This document shows, in pieces, positions 1 to 10,313 of a stretch of DNA of 64,000 nucleotides; positions within the stretch are counted from its first letter, which is position 1; every line of letters starts with the position of its first letter. Under the pieces are notes generated by a model, which was not told the origin of the DNA, searched no databases, and was given only the letters and a program-made list of their open reading frames with translations. The stretch is from Torymus aiolomorphi (taxonomy: Eukaryota > Arthropoda > Insecta > Hymenoptera > Torymidae). The translations under genes were made by a program, and so were the position numbers. The stretch covers positions 93,505,300 to 93,569,299 of the forward strand of contig CM070876.1 of assembly GCA_036365515.1 (NCBI GenBank). The letters run 5' to 3'.

Positions 1-1354
1 TGCGCAACGCACAAATTAGGTACGTGAACGCGCGCATTTTCGCCATACGGAGTGTCTTGTGTTGTCTCGAAATCATAAAAAATATAAAGATATTTCTTTT
101 TTTTACCCGGAGCGACAACGCTGATTGGCTGCATGAAGCACAAGTCGTTAAAGACATGGTGCTTTTGACAGTGCCTACAAAAACTGATACCACACTCGTG
201 TTTCCGCTGATACACGTTTACAATGTGCATGCAATTCTCACACACCCGCACAACGTCGCACACTTTTTTATTATTTTTTTTGTAAGAGCCTGCACGCTTG
301 TGATTCGCGAAACACTCGTGACCGAAAAATTATCGCCCACAATCCACGCACTCTATCATTTCGACTTGATGGCTTCTGCATGGCGGTGAAACGTAACAGC
401 ACGCGCATGTTCGCGTACATTTGTGCTGATTTACGCAGCGGAATGCCTTATTACAATAAGAACAGAAAAAACGCGATTCCGCCGCTCCAAATAAATTAGT
501 AATTAAATTAAAATGTCGTGCATGCTCTTCAAACATCAAATAAATAATACCCGCTAGTGGGGCATTTAATTCCCGGAGAGTGTTTCGTCCATCAAGGAGC
601 GGGGGTTCGCCGCTTCCAAAATTTTGTTTCTCGAAAACAACGAGTGCTACGCCACTTGCGAGAAAAAAATTTTGAAAGCTCACGAGCTCTTCAAAACCAC
701 AGCCATCACCCGGAATATTTACCCCATTGGCGTCCACGAGACTTTCCGCGCGCTCTTTTTGCAATTTTCGACGCCCATCGCGAATCTCATGCCATTCTGC
801 GCGCACCTCATCGCAAGGCTGCGACTTGAGAGCCATGTATACCCTTCCGACCGCAAGCGCACGCGGTAAACATAAATTATCGGCATTGTTAATAACTACG
901 ATTGAGCGCTTTCGCAAATCGCTCAACTTTAAGCCACCCGCACCTACGGGCATTACCACATAGCACGCCTGTAACTCGAATCCCTCTCCGATACCCAAAA
1001 TTTCGTTACTCTGACTTATGGAACTTATTAAATTCCATACATCAGCGTAATTAAAGTTCGCAACAGGCCTGAACGGTAGCCCGCCCGTACCACGAGAAAA
1101 TCGCTCATTACAAATTGTAATCCCGATTAATGTATGTCCTGGAACGCGTGTCGTTATATAATCGTGCATGTCCCTAATCGCGATAATAATTGAAAATCTA
1201 CTCTGGCCCTGCACTCCGAAGCGTTGCAGGTACTGCTGTCCCTCAACCCCAGGAGTGAAGCGCACGTCGGGGGGCCGTATGCTGTCGTAGTCTTCGGCAT
1301 CATAAACGTCCTCACTGCCACCACCGCTTACCTGCACGGGTGAGCGACTCTCAG
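1..1354 (-). pseudogene. Protein-primed family B DNA polymerase, N-terminal half, interrupted
   Basis: Seen: one minus-strand frame runs from a splice acceptor (exon begins near 1354) to the window edge, broken by an in-frame TAA at 330-332. It holds the block NNADNLCLPRA, then a Cys/His-rich region (FFCSYCNKAF, CTRTCACC) across about 340-490, more Cys/His pairs after the stop, and the exonuclease motif YDFETT near 60-77. Known: this order (NxDNLC block, zinc cluster, ExoI DxE) is typical of the PolB of Polinton/Maverick, adintovirus and bidnavirus-type elements, which replicate linear DNA from a protein primer. The polymerase motifs would lie beyond base 1. The upstream exon was not located. 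The stop suggests a dead copy unless it is read through or is a local error. Family fairly sure; exact lineage not resolved. Confidence 0.75.
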
Positions 1355-1466
1355 CTGTAACAAAACAAATGATGCCTTTTATTAAAATATATTATAATAG
1401 ATTAATGGTTTTACGGTGAGGGATTTACTTTAAGGTTCTGCGATACCCGCAAAGCTTTCTAATACT

Positions 1467-2637
1467 CTATTCACCAAATCCAGCAGATTGCTTTCTGTAT
1501 ACAAACCATCGCTGGAGCCGTGCTTGGCGATTGTCTGATACCCGCTCGTATACCTCCCGCAAACGAGCAAGCTCGGGGAGCGATGCCACAATCTGCGTTA
1601 AAGACCGATCGCGACTTCGCACAACTACGCACGGAAAAATATTTTTAAAAAGGGCACATATTTTAAAATATAAGAATAAATATTTACTTACATTCGTTGA
1701 CCACACGGTCGAGGAGCTCGCATGTGTTGTACCCTGGGGCCGATTGGTTGGCGGTGGCACACAGCACACCCAGTATGTGCCGTCTTTCTCTGCGCGCTCT
1801 CTCAGCAGTAGTGGAATGGTCGTCAGCCTCTACACCAGGTGGTTGACTTTCCAGAAGCCGAAAGTCATCATCGATGAGAGGTAGACGATCGTACCCAGCA
1901 AGATACTCGCCTATGGCTTCTTCTTGAAGCTCGATCTCGTTCGCTACTTCTCGCGCTTCTCTTACAGCCTCCTCCTCCTCCTCCTCCTCCTCCTCCTCCA
2001 TGCGATTAGGGATATCCCCTACAATTAGTGCGGGGCTTTCTACCTCTCGTGGAGGTTCTTCACTCTCCTCGGCGCCAGCATGCACATCGGCTATAATAAC
2101 AGCAGGCTCAGCGTCTTCATCATCATCATTAGTATCAAAACGCAGAGTGCGTGCGACTGGATTAAACGTCCCTGCGGCGCGCCGCGAGTATGTAGGCGTG
2201 CTGTCTTCCGCGCAGGAAAAATATGTAGCATCGCTCGAATCATCGTCATTTAGTAGACTCTCCAGAGCTGAAAAATAGCATGTCAATGATTATAAATTTT
2301 ATAAATATTTTGAAATATTTTGAAATATTTTAAACTTACCAAGCCGCTCCGACCTTCCTTCGATTATGTCACTAAAAACTGGCAGACCACTTAATCCATG
2401 ATTAAAAACAAACTCTTCGATTATCCGTAAAACCTCGCCGGAACGTCTAGAGCCCCGATATAAGCGCGCGATTGCGCGATACCCCGTCGTCCTAAGGGTC
2501 CTCTGTAATTGACAGATCAACTCGTAGCGAGTCATCCCGCGTAAGCGCTGCAACCACGCACTACCTCTACTATACCTCTCTCTACCAAAGAGACGCAGTA
2601 TGGCTTTTCGCAGCCAAATTTTTACGAACGTATCCAT
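1467..2637 (-). CDS. Three-exon acidic protein of unknown function, next to polB
   Basis: Not recognised. Exon 1 is 2637-2340, exon 2 is 2267-1692 and exon 3 is 1624-1467. Both introns are short (72 and 67 bp), start GTAAGT and end in AG, and keep the frame. The spliced product is about 343 residues with no internal stop. Exon 1 encodes a basic, Arg-rich helical region. Exon 2 encodes a strongly acidic, low-complexity region with a run of about ten Glu from a CTC/CTT repeat. Exon 3 encodes a short charged, probably helical tail. The ATG at 2637 lies about 20 bp below a TCAGT initiator. It is on the same strand as the polymerase and 110 bp upstream of its first visible exon, so the two may be co-transcribed. 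The intact frame contrasts with the broken polymerase. Confidence 0.6.
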
Positions 2638-2654
2638 CTCGAAGTTTCGAACAG

Positions 2655-2690
2655 ACTGATACCGCTGCAGCGTCGATTAGAGCTCTTATA
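2655..2690 (-). promoter_or_regulatory. TATA box plus arthropod initiator
   Basis: On the minus strand TATAAGAG (2690-2683) is followed about 30 bases later by TCAGT (2659-2655). This is the spacing expected for a TATA/Inr core promoter in arthropods and arthropod DNA viruses. The start codon of the three-exon gene follows about 20 bases downstream, implying a very short 5' leader. Confidence 0.6.
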
Positions 2691-3525
2691 CAAGCGCAGT
2701 CAAAAGCATGAGCGATAAAAAAAATCAGCATCTCGTCACGTGACGTTCGTCAAGCTTATTTTTCCTCGGAGCGTCCAGTCGCATTTTCCTAGGACCCGAG
2801 ATGCCCGTACTATAATAATGCCCTCTGCGCGCATGAAAAACAATAACGGTGCCCGTGACGACTGTTTGATAAAAAATCGTCATGTGCCGCGAAATAGCGC
2901 TTTTCCAAAGGAGGTCTAAGATGAACGATAAAAAAACAATGAGCCTTCTATACTCGAACATCGACACTGAAAAGGGATAGAGTTTCATGGGTCTCGAAAC
3001 CAAAACATTTGTGACGCATCTGTGGAAAAAGAACACATGCATGCGAGATAAAAATTTACAACGCACAGCTAATGGTCATGAAATATTGTTCTACAAAAAA
3101 ACATAGTTTGTTACTTTCGACAGCACGGGTCAAACCCCTGTGCCGCGCCGTAGCTGACTTTAAATGAAGTGATACCAAAATGGAAAGAGCTATGATAAAA
3201 AATTGAAGAGTGCAGGAGCGCAGTGTTGTAAATGCCACTGAAAAATGACCTGACAAACACCCGCTAGCCGGGTGTATAAAAAATTTCTCTCGGGTTAACT
3301 ACCCTTGGGTGAAAATATTTCCAGCACTGACGCAGGCCACTTTCTTTCTAACCCTTTGATGTGGAATTTCCGGCAATAATATTGGCCGGAACGGTTGAGT
3401 CATAAAAGTTCGACGACTGTACCGCACAAAACGTCCACCAGTCGTGCATCCCTACCATCACCGCTTCTTCCACGTGACCGAGGGGATGAAGTTGACCACA
3501 CACGCACGCCGGTTCAGTCTTCACC
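2691..3525. other. Divergent intergenic region of the polB-bearing element
   Basis: No convincing gene. Short open frames occur on both strands (for example 2725-3066 minus) without recognisable motifs. Possible control signals for the plus-strand gene are a TATAAAAA at about 3272, preceded by a small GC hairpin (CACCCG/CGGGTG), and a CATAAAAG at about 3401. Which, if either, is used cannot be decided from the sequence. Confidence 0.4.
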
Positions 3526-4320
3526 ATGGAATCTAGCTGTGCGGGTTTCCAGATTATAGTAGCGGTTCTGTGTGAACTCTGCTATTACGCACAACGAGAG
3601 ACCAAACAGATAGCAAGGGCTGAGAACGACGCGGCCAACATAGAAAACCGCATACAGCGCGACTTTGACGGACCCGCTGACCGACGGTTATTAAATAAGA
3701 TATGCAAATATATTTGCATTCGTAGCAAAAGTTTGGCTAAATGTCACGAAGACATTACTTTACTTTTGAGCGTGTGGCCTAAGAAGCGCAGAGCGGCGGT
3801 AGAAGCGTGGGCCTGTGCGCAAGGGTCAGCGCTTCGGAGAGCCCAGCTAGCAGGCGCTAGCACTCCACAGTCGCACCCCACCACAGAGGCCTCCCCATCA
3901 ACGCGGCCAATTCGCGACTCTGCTCAGTGTTTAACAGAATCTGACAGCACCAGTATTCACCGAGCAATGGATCAAGAAGTAGCGAGTGTGCGAGTAAGGC
4001 TCGTAAGATATCATAAAAAGCTGGAACGTTATCGCGCCGGTGCGGTTCAGGGCAAGGAGATGATTCGACGCTTAGATTCGAAAATAAAGCGCCTCGATCA
4101 GCAGCAACAGACTCAAAGACCACCACCACCATCATCCAATATCGCCAGCGTCAACTGCAACGTGTGCGGAATTATGTTCCGCATTCTCAAGAGTGACCCG
4201 GAGGGCCGGTCATGGGAGCAGTGCTGGCACTGCAAAAACTTTAGATGCGATGCCTGCCGCGAAAGCACGTGTAAGTGCCTTATAGGAATAGACACATCCG
4301 GATCGCCCAGCGTCGGATAG
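3526..4320 (+). CDS. 264-residue protein with C-terminal zinc-cluster
   Basis: Not recognised as a named family. The ATG sits in a good start context (CACCATGG) and just after a TCAGT. Residues about 8-22 are hydrophobic (a possible membrane or signal segment, weak). The middle is charged and helix-prone, with a Ser/Pro/Thr-rich linker near 115-145. The last 55 residues contain paired cysteines CNVCG, CWHCKNFRCDAC and CKC, a spacing that could bind two zinc ions in a RING/FYVE-like cross-brace. The frame is open throughout. It diverges from the three-exon gene 0.9 kb away, so it may belong to the same virus-like element; that is inference from position only. A host gene fragment is the alternative. 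Confidence 0.5.
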   Translation: MESSCAGFQIIVAVLCELCYYAQRETKQIARAENDAANIENRIQRDFDGPADRRLLNKICKYICIRSKSLAKCHEDITLLLSVWPKKRRAAVEAWACAQGSALRRAQLAGASTPQSHPTTEASPSTRPIRDSAQCLTESDSTSIHRAMDQEVASVRVRLVRYHKKLERYRAGAVQGKEMIRRLDSKIKRLDQQQQTQRPPPPSSNIASVNCNVCGIMFRILKSDPEGRSWEQCWHCKNFRCDACRESTCKCLIGIDTSGSPSVG

Positions 4321-4366
4321 ATTGAAGTATCGGTGAAGGCAAGCAGCGGATGCACCATCAAAGGAC

Positions 4367-4402
<36 letters not shown>

Positions 4403-4511
4403 CCAGTGTAAAAACAATGTGCGCGTGTGGGAAGTGGACGCACATGAATGTAAGCACCGTGACAAGTGAAATACGGTGTCTACGAACACGAAAATGTACG
4501 CGAGTGAGTGA

Positions 4512-4561
<50 letters not shown>

Positions 4562-4860
4562 CGGCCATGGCGTCTGCTAACACACGTAAATGTATGTGTG
4601 CATATTCGTGTGTGTGTGTGTGTATGTGTGTGCGTGTGTGTGTATGTGCGTGCGTGTGTGTGTATGTGTGTGCGTGTGTGTGTATGTGTGTGCGTGTGTG
4701 TGACAATCGCAGCGTCTGCGTACGCACGTAAATGTATGCGCACGTGTGTGTGTGTGTGTGAATCGCAGTGTCTGCGTACGCACGTAAATGTATGCGCACG
4801 TGTGTGTGTGTATGTGCGTGTGTGCGCGTCAATAAATATTAATAAATAAATATATAAACG
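4321..4860 (+). repeat. Microsatellite-rich 3' untranslated region
   Basis: Immediately after the zinc-cluster stop codon come a CAG repeat (about 4371-4402), a pure TG tract (about 4516-4559) and GTGTGTAT/GTGCGT variants to 4820 in which a segment containing GTCTGCGTACGCACGTAAATG recurs. AATAAATA signals follow at about 4830. Open frames in this block on either strand are poly-Thr/His or Val/Cys artefacts of the repeat. Confidence 0.7.
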
Positions 4861-4876
4861 TTGTTTTTACTCTCTC

Positions 4877-4882
<6 letters not shown>

Positions 4883-4932
<50 letters not shown>

Positions 4933-5125
4933 GGTGAGTGTCGATGGGTGGGTGTGAGTGAGTGGGTGTGGGTGGGTGGGTGCGCCATCTCTCTCTGTGG
5001 GTGGGTTGGTGGATGTGGGTGTGTGGGTGGGTGGGCGTGGGTGTGTGGGGGTGGATGTGGGTTTGTGGGTGTGGGTGGGACGGGTGGGTGTGCGTGGGTG
5101 GATGTGTGCGTCCTCTCTCTCTCTC
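4883..5125. repeat. CT microsatellite and GGGTG-rich minisatellite
   Basis: A pure CT tract of about 45 bases is followed by about 180 bases of GTGGGTG variants and a short second CT tract ending at 5126. The translated frames are repeat artefacts. Confidence 0.8.
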
Positions 5126-5127
5126 TA

Positions 5128-5409
5128 GTACATGGACTGGTATAGCACGTATCATATTACATGGAGGTGTCAAGAGGGTATAACTGTTATGTATACAGTA
5201 GCTAATTACCCATTGTTAATGGGTGGTTTGTTTACAAAACAGTAGCGGTTTTGAAAACAATAGCCCGATTGACATGGGCCCTTGACATGGGTCATTAGCT
5301 ACCGTGCAGCTACTGTTTACATAACACTTAACTTAATGACCCCACCCAGGGCGCGGTGTCCCCCTCCCCCCTTATAATATGATATGATATGCTATACCAG
5401 TCCATATAC
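5128..5409. mobile_element. TA-flanked MITE
   Basis: Ends GTACATGGACTGGTATAGCA and TGCTATACCAGTCCATATAC are inverted repeats with one mismatch over the first 20 bases and continuing similarity (about 35 bp in all). A second, subterminal inverted pair (TGTATACAGTAGCTAAT against TAGCTAC...ACTGTTTACATAACA) lies inside. TA flanks both ends, consistent with a Tc1/mariner-type target duplication. No coding capacity. 282 bp. Confidence 0.8.
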
Positions 5410-5411
5410 TA

Positions 5412-6029
5412 CTACCGCTAACAATTCATTGGCCCGTGGCTTCCTCAAACTTAATTTGCTTATTCCTTTAATGAATTTTTAATAACAAAATTTATAATTT
5501 TTGCAACTATTTATGACATAATTATAATTAAATTAATTTATGAAGATTAAAAATTATGAATTTTTAAATTATGTATAAAATATGAATATAATAATAAGTA
5601 TGATTTTTTTTTAATTATGTGTTAAAAATAAATAAAATACTTGATTGTCATATTATCGTCAAAACCTTTTAAAATTCCTAAATAACCTTTACTTCAAATC
5701 AAGGAACGCGGGAGCGCTCCGAAGGCAAGTATAGAAGAGCCGTAGGAGTGACCGCGCGATGATATACATTGAAATGGATGTACGAGAAAAATTAATGTAC
5801 TTATATACCTATTGCGTTAGTTCCAACTATGTAACATATCCCTCTTAATCGAAAGCCATTTCGTTACTCTACACAAATCAAAAGATTTTATTTAAAAAGA
5901 TTATCTCGCTTAAAAGATATAGAGAGCTGAATTTTTTTTTGTCCACTTTCCGATTCTAAATTTTCTCCATAGTTTCAGACTCTCATCCGGTGTTGCGACT
6001 TCCTGTCACGTGACACACACATATATACA
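5412..6029. other. AT-rich, nothing recognised
   Basis: AT-rich sequence with no open frame of note and no clear repeat structure. Confidence 0.6.
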
Positions 6030-6640
6030 CGGTGACCCATTTTAATCGCTACACCCGGATTTTTCGGATCCTAAGACAGATAGGAAAAAATGTTTCAGAC
6101 AAAAGTTGTAGGGGACGAACGGGGCCAAACGATGGTCCTAACAGCTTTGACCTTAAACTTGACCTTCAAGGTTATTTCAAGGTCAAGTGATTTTTTTTAA
6201 TAGGAACGCCTATTTTTGACCCCGGATTCGGAAAGAGCGGGAAATTTTACGTTCAAAATCATATTGAGACATTTTTTTTCAAGGTCATTTCAAGGTCATT
6301 TCAAGGCCAAATGAAGGTCGAACTCCGAAAAATCCATTTTAAGTCGTTTTTTCCATGAGTGACAGGCTTAAGTGGTTCAAACTGATCGTAGGTTTAATAG
6401 GGAAACCCACACACCCAAAACTTTCACATCCTAGTAAGCAAATATCAAACTTGCACATCCGAACCCCATGCTCTTCATAGCCTCACATGCTAAACTGTTA
6501 CACCAGACATCCCCCAGTCCCACACATCTCTACCCCATGTCTGATGTTTGTTTAACGGAAACTTCAAGATCATTAAAGCTTCTGTTGTAAATGTGTCAAC
6601 CTTACGTTTAGCGCTACCCAGAAACAACGACGTGGACGTA
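6030..6640. repeat. Degenerate end-type repeat of the long-TIR mariner family
   Basis: Carries the series CACCCGG, AAAAGTTGTAGGG, GACCTTGA/AAGGTCA and 'GGAAAGAGCGG.AAATTTTACGTTCA'-like phrases also seen in the arms at 12693-13430 and 15128-15885. I take it as the decayed left end of transposon copy A; no matching right end was found near 8100. Confidence 0.55.
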
Positions 6641-6652
6641 GTAAGGATTGTT

Positions 6653-6990
6653 TCCTTTGGGGTGCTTGATTAAAGTGAGTCCCCTTGCCTCTCACTGTTC
6701 AGGGTGCTTGATTTAAGTGAGTCCCTTCGCCTCTCACTGATCGGGGTGCTTGATTAAAATGATTCCCCTTGCCTCTCACTGTTCAGGGTGCTTGATTTAA
6801 GTGAGTCCCTTCGCCTCTCACTGAACGGGGTGCTTGATTAAAGTGAGTCCCCTTGCCTCTCACTGTTCAGGGTGCTTGATTTAAGTGAGTCCCTTCGCCT
6901 CTCACTGATCGGGGTGCTTGATTAAAGTGAGTCCCCTTGCCTCTCACTGTTCAGGGTGCTTGATTTAAGTGAGTCCCTTCGCCTCTCACT
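6653..6990. repeat. 84-bp tandem array (two alternating 42-bp half units)
   Basis: About four copies of an 84-bp unit. Each unit contains two variants of GGGTGCTTGATT(A/T)AAGTGAGTCCC followed by TTGCCTCTCACTGTTCA or TCGCCTCTCACTGATC. Copies are nearly identical. The array stops right at the 3' end of the transposase remnant (minus strand). Confidence 0.85.
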
Positions 6991-7001
6991 TATGTGTTTA
7001 T

Positions 7002-8064
7002 CTAACCTCGAAGAAAATGTTCGAAATTACGACCATTTGCTTCCAGGCACATAGTCAAACGCCTTTGGAAGTGGCGAACGGTGTTTAGCAAAGTTTGCCT
7101 TGGAATGGCAGCGCATGCTCGACGAATTCTGTCCATTATGTCTACTCTTGTGGTGGGCCTTTCCTCAAAAACGGCATTTTTTAAATACCCCCATAAGTAA
7201 AAATCAGGTGATGTAAGATCTGGTGAGCAAGCAGGCCATTCAACCGGACCACCTCGACCAATCCATCTGTTACCATACTGCTCATTCAAAAAGTCCTGAC
7301 AATTCGAGCGAAATGTGGTGTTGCGCCGTCCTGCTGGAGCCACATTCTTCGTCGCGTTTCTAAGTCAACATCTTCCATCAATACAGGTAGTTCATCTCTT
7401 ATTAGCGTTAATTACGTGTGTTGATTAACATTTTCTTCGAAAAAATAAGGGCCAATCACACATCCATTAATAATCCCACACCATACCATAATACTCCATC
7501 GTCTTTGATGGTTTACAGTTCTGACCCAATGAGGATTAACATCAGACCAGTAATGACAATTATGTCTATTCAATTCCCCATCACTTTGAAATTTTGCCTC
7601 ATCAGAAAAAAGAACAAAATTAAAAAGTCTGCATCATTTTCTATCATTTGTAAAGCCTATTGGCAAAACACAATACGCTGTTGAAAATGAGCAAACTGTA
7701 GCTCTTGGACCAGAGTAATATGATACGCATGATATCTAAGCACCTTCATAATTCTTAAAAATGTACTTTTTGGAAGACCGATTTCCCTTTCGATTCGACG
7801 AGCGCTTATCTGTGGGTCAAGATGAATTATTGCCAGAATAGTCACAGCCCGATTATCATTTTCATCATATTGATGGCGCCTACGTTGACGAACCATGTGT
7901 CCACCACGAGCTCTTTGAGTTAAACGTCTGATAGCCATAGCGTCAGGGTGTCGTCTGTCTGGATAGCGTTCAGCATAAATTCTTGCCGCAGCACGATAAT
8001 TACTTCGGCTTTCTCCTAAAGCCAACATCATGTCAACGATCTCGTTGGGCGGATAGTCAGCCAT
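7002..8064 (-). pseudogene. Tc1/mariner-superfamily transposase, decayed copy A
   Basis: The N-terminal part (8064-7657, from MADYPPNEIVDMML) holds a helix-turn-helix DNA-binding region. The C-terminal part (7343-7002) has GRWI-like WIGRGGPVEW followed by SPDLTSPDFYLWGYLK, the third catalytic Asp region of IS630/Tc1/mariner DDD transposases. The linking middle (7344-7656) still shows fragments on the same strand but not in one frame, so at least two frameshifts or stops separate the parts. It is closely related to copy B at 13970-14767 but not identical. Such proteins cut and paste DNA between TA dinucleotides; this copy cannot be active. Confidence 0.8.
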
Positions 8065-8354
8065 TTCAGAGCCAGCTATTAATTACTATTAAATTTGAAT
8101 AGTGAAATGGTATAAAAAATATTAATAATTATAATATTTGCCCGTATACAGTCGCGACCAAAAAAGAAAAATGTTCCTAAATTATGGTAACTTTATCTGA
8201 CTAAGTGTATTTGCCAAAAGTACTCCGATTGTCACACTTTGGAAATTGTAAGTTTTATAATAAAGTAATAATCATTAAATTATTTCAAATTTGTACTGCA
8301 CATAATACTAAAACTTGCTTTTATTTTAAATATTGTGAATTATTGCCGTTCAAA

Positions 8355-8648
8355 CTTGAAAAATACTAATATTGATAATGTAATCATTAAAGGCACATTT
8401 ACAAATAATTTCTGTTCCGTCAAGATTTTTGTACAAAAAAGAAATGTTGTATCTTTATTCTTTTGAAAGTTATGACTTTTCTTTTTAAACAATGACATTT
8501 TTTTACAGCTCATATCTTTAATTTACTCATAACTTTCAAAAGAATAAAGATACAACATTTCTTTTTTGTACAAAAATCTTGACGGAACAGAAATTATTTG
8601 TAAATGTGCCTTTAATGATTACATTATCAATATTAGTATTTTTCAAGA
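8355..8648. repeat. Near-perfect inverted repeat (foldback), arms about 118 bp
   Basis: The left arm 8355-8472 (starts CTTGAAAAATACTAATATTG) is the reverse complement of the right arm 8529-8648 with no mismatch that I could find. The loop is about 56 bp. A transcript across it would form a long hairpin. No coding sequence. Confidence 0.85.
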
Positions 8649-8649
8649 G

Positions 8650-9764
8650 TACTGCGTACTCTATAATGCAAATATGTGAATAGTACTCATGCCAGGAAAA
8701 AAAAATCTTGAGTTCTAAAATGAACATTGAAATGACTGAAAATTTCCAGGAAAAAAAGGCAATACAATGATGCATAAGAGCAATAACAAGTCAAAATAAA
8801 AAAAAATCACTCCGTCCTATTAACCTTCCTTTTTATCAAAAATACTTGCCAATATAATTAAATTTTTCTTTTGGAAATAATTATAATTTTTCTCAGTATA
8901 CGGTTGAAAAATATTTTTTTTATAATGATAATATCAAAAACCCTTTAATGTTATTCTACTTAAACAAAGAGGAAAAAATAATATATCTTTTGCCAAATAT
9001 CTCAGCAGGGAGGGAAGTGAGTGATCACTTGAATCATTCCCTATATATTTCTCCTCACATTTCATTTTCTACAAAATTATTTAATGCGCACATTATTTCT
9101 AAACTTAATCAATGATTCTATTTTTTTTTTTGTAAATACAGCAAAACAACAAAATTATTACACATTAACGATAATAAAATAATTTAATTAATATCAAGAT
9201 ATATGTTCCTATAAAAATTCTAATGCATAACGTATGCTATATTTATTACGTAACGTTTTATTAATTCGTGTTATTTTTACACCGAAGGTTTTTGTAATTT
9301 ATTTATAATTTAGTTAAGAATTTATTGTAAAAGTGTTTTCTTAAAAGTGAATGATATTAAATCACAGATTTAGTGTAAGTTTGATAATAATACATTATGT
9401 GCTGAATTATATCAGCAAAACTCCCAATTTAAGATACTCCTTAAGTACAAAGAATCACATAACGAAGTAAGAATACCCGTTTATTCCATAGTAATCCGCA
9501 CCGCCATTTGAACGCTAATAGGAAAAATCGGCATTCAACATGCAATACAAAGTTAAACCGTAGGTTAAGTGTAGTCTAGTGTTAGGAACAAAATAAATGA
9601 TTTACTTTATAGAAATTTATAGACGATACGAAACTTTGTTTAAATTTATTGAATTTTTATTATTGTTTTTCTTATTGTTTATATATATAAATTTTTAGTA
9701 TGGATTTAATGATATGAATTTTTATTATTGTTTCTATTATTTGAATTATTAGTATTATTGAACT
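8650..9764. other. AT-rich, nothing recognised
   Basis: Low-complexity AT-rich sequence without a supported gene. Confidence 0.6.
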
Positions 9765-10313
9765 TTTTGTAACAAGAAATTACTGATTGTTCAACTATTC
9801 CTATAATTGTTGAATCTCTACGATATTCAACAGTCTGGGGGGGGGGGGGGGGTTACATCCGTGACGTATCCCTATAAATTACATTTGATATTCATATTCT
9901 CATCAGTAATTTCTTGATCCACAAAATTATGTGTATGCAAATTTATTGACACCCACGTATCAACTAGCATAAAGAAAAAATTGCAACACAGGGAAATTGT
10001 AAACATTCTTGTACGAAATGAACCACAATTTTAAACGAACCATATTGAAATTATTTAAAAATTTCTCAAAACATTTTATGAAAGTCGTTGTTGTATTTAT
10101 AGTTAACTTTCCATCTTATAATTGTAATTTGAAATTATTGTAACAGAAAATTACTGATGGCTAACTATTATTATACTTGCTGAATCTGTACGATATTCAA
10201 CAATCTAAGGGGGGAAGTGTTACGTCTGTGACGTATCTCTAAAATCAAATTAACAATGCATATTTATCACCAGTAATTTTCTGACATACAAATGTCGTAT
10301 ATGCGAATTTTGA
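9765..10313. repeat. Two diverged copies of a 180-bp repeat with internal inverted ends
   Basis: Copies at about 9765-9950 and 10137-10313 share TTACTGAT, TACGATATTCAACA, a G run, GTTACRTC.GTGACGTATC and CAGTAATTT.CTTGA. Within each copy GAAATTACTGA and TCAGTAATTTC form an inverted pair about 150 bp apart, so each may be a small foldback element. The first copy carries a G16-like run at about 9838. Confidence 0.6.

Noticed and set aside
2725..3256. Two minus-strand small ORFs between the divergent genes
   Set aside because: No motif or splice support, and they would overlap the likely promoter region of the zinc-cluster gene.
4113..5183. Several His/Thr-, Val/Cys- and Ser/Leu-rich frames
   Set aside because: Direct translations of TG, CT and GGGTG repeats.
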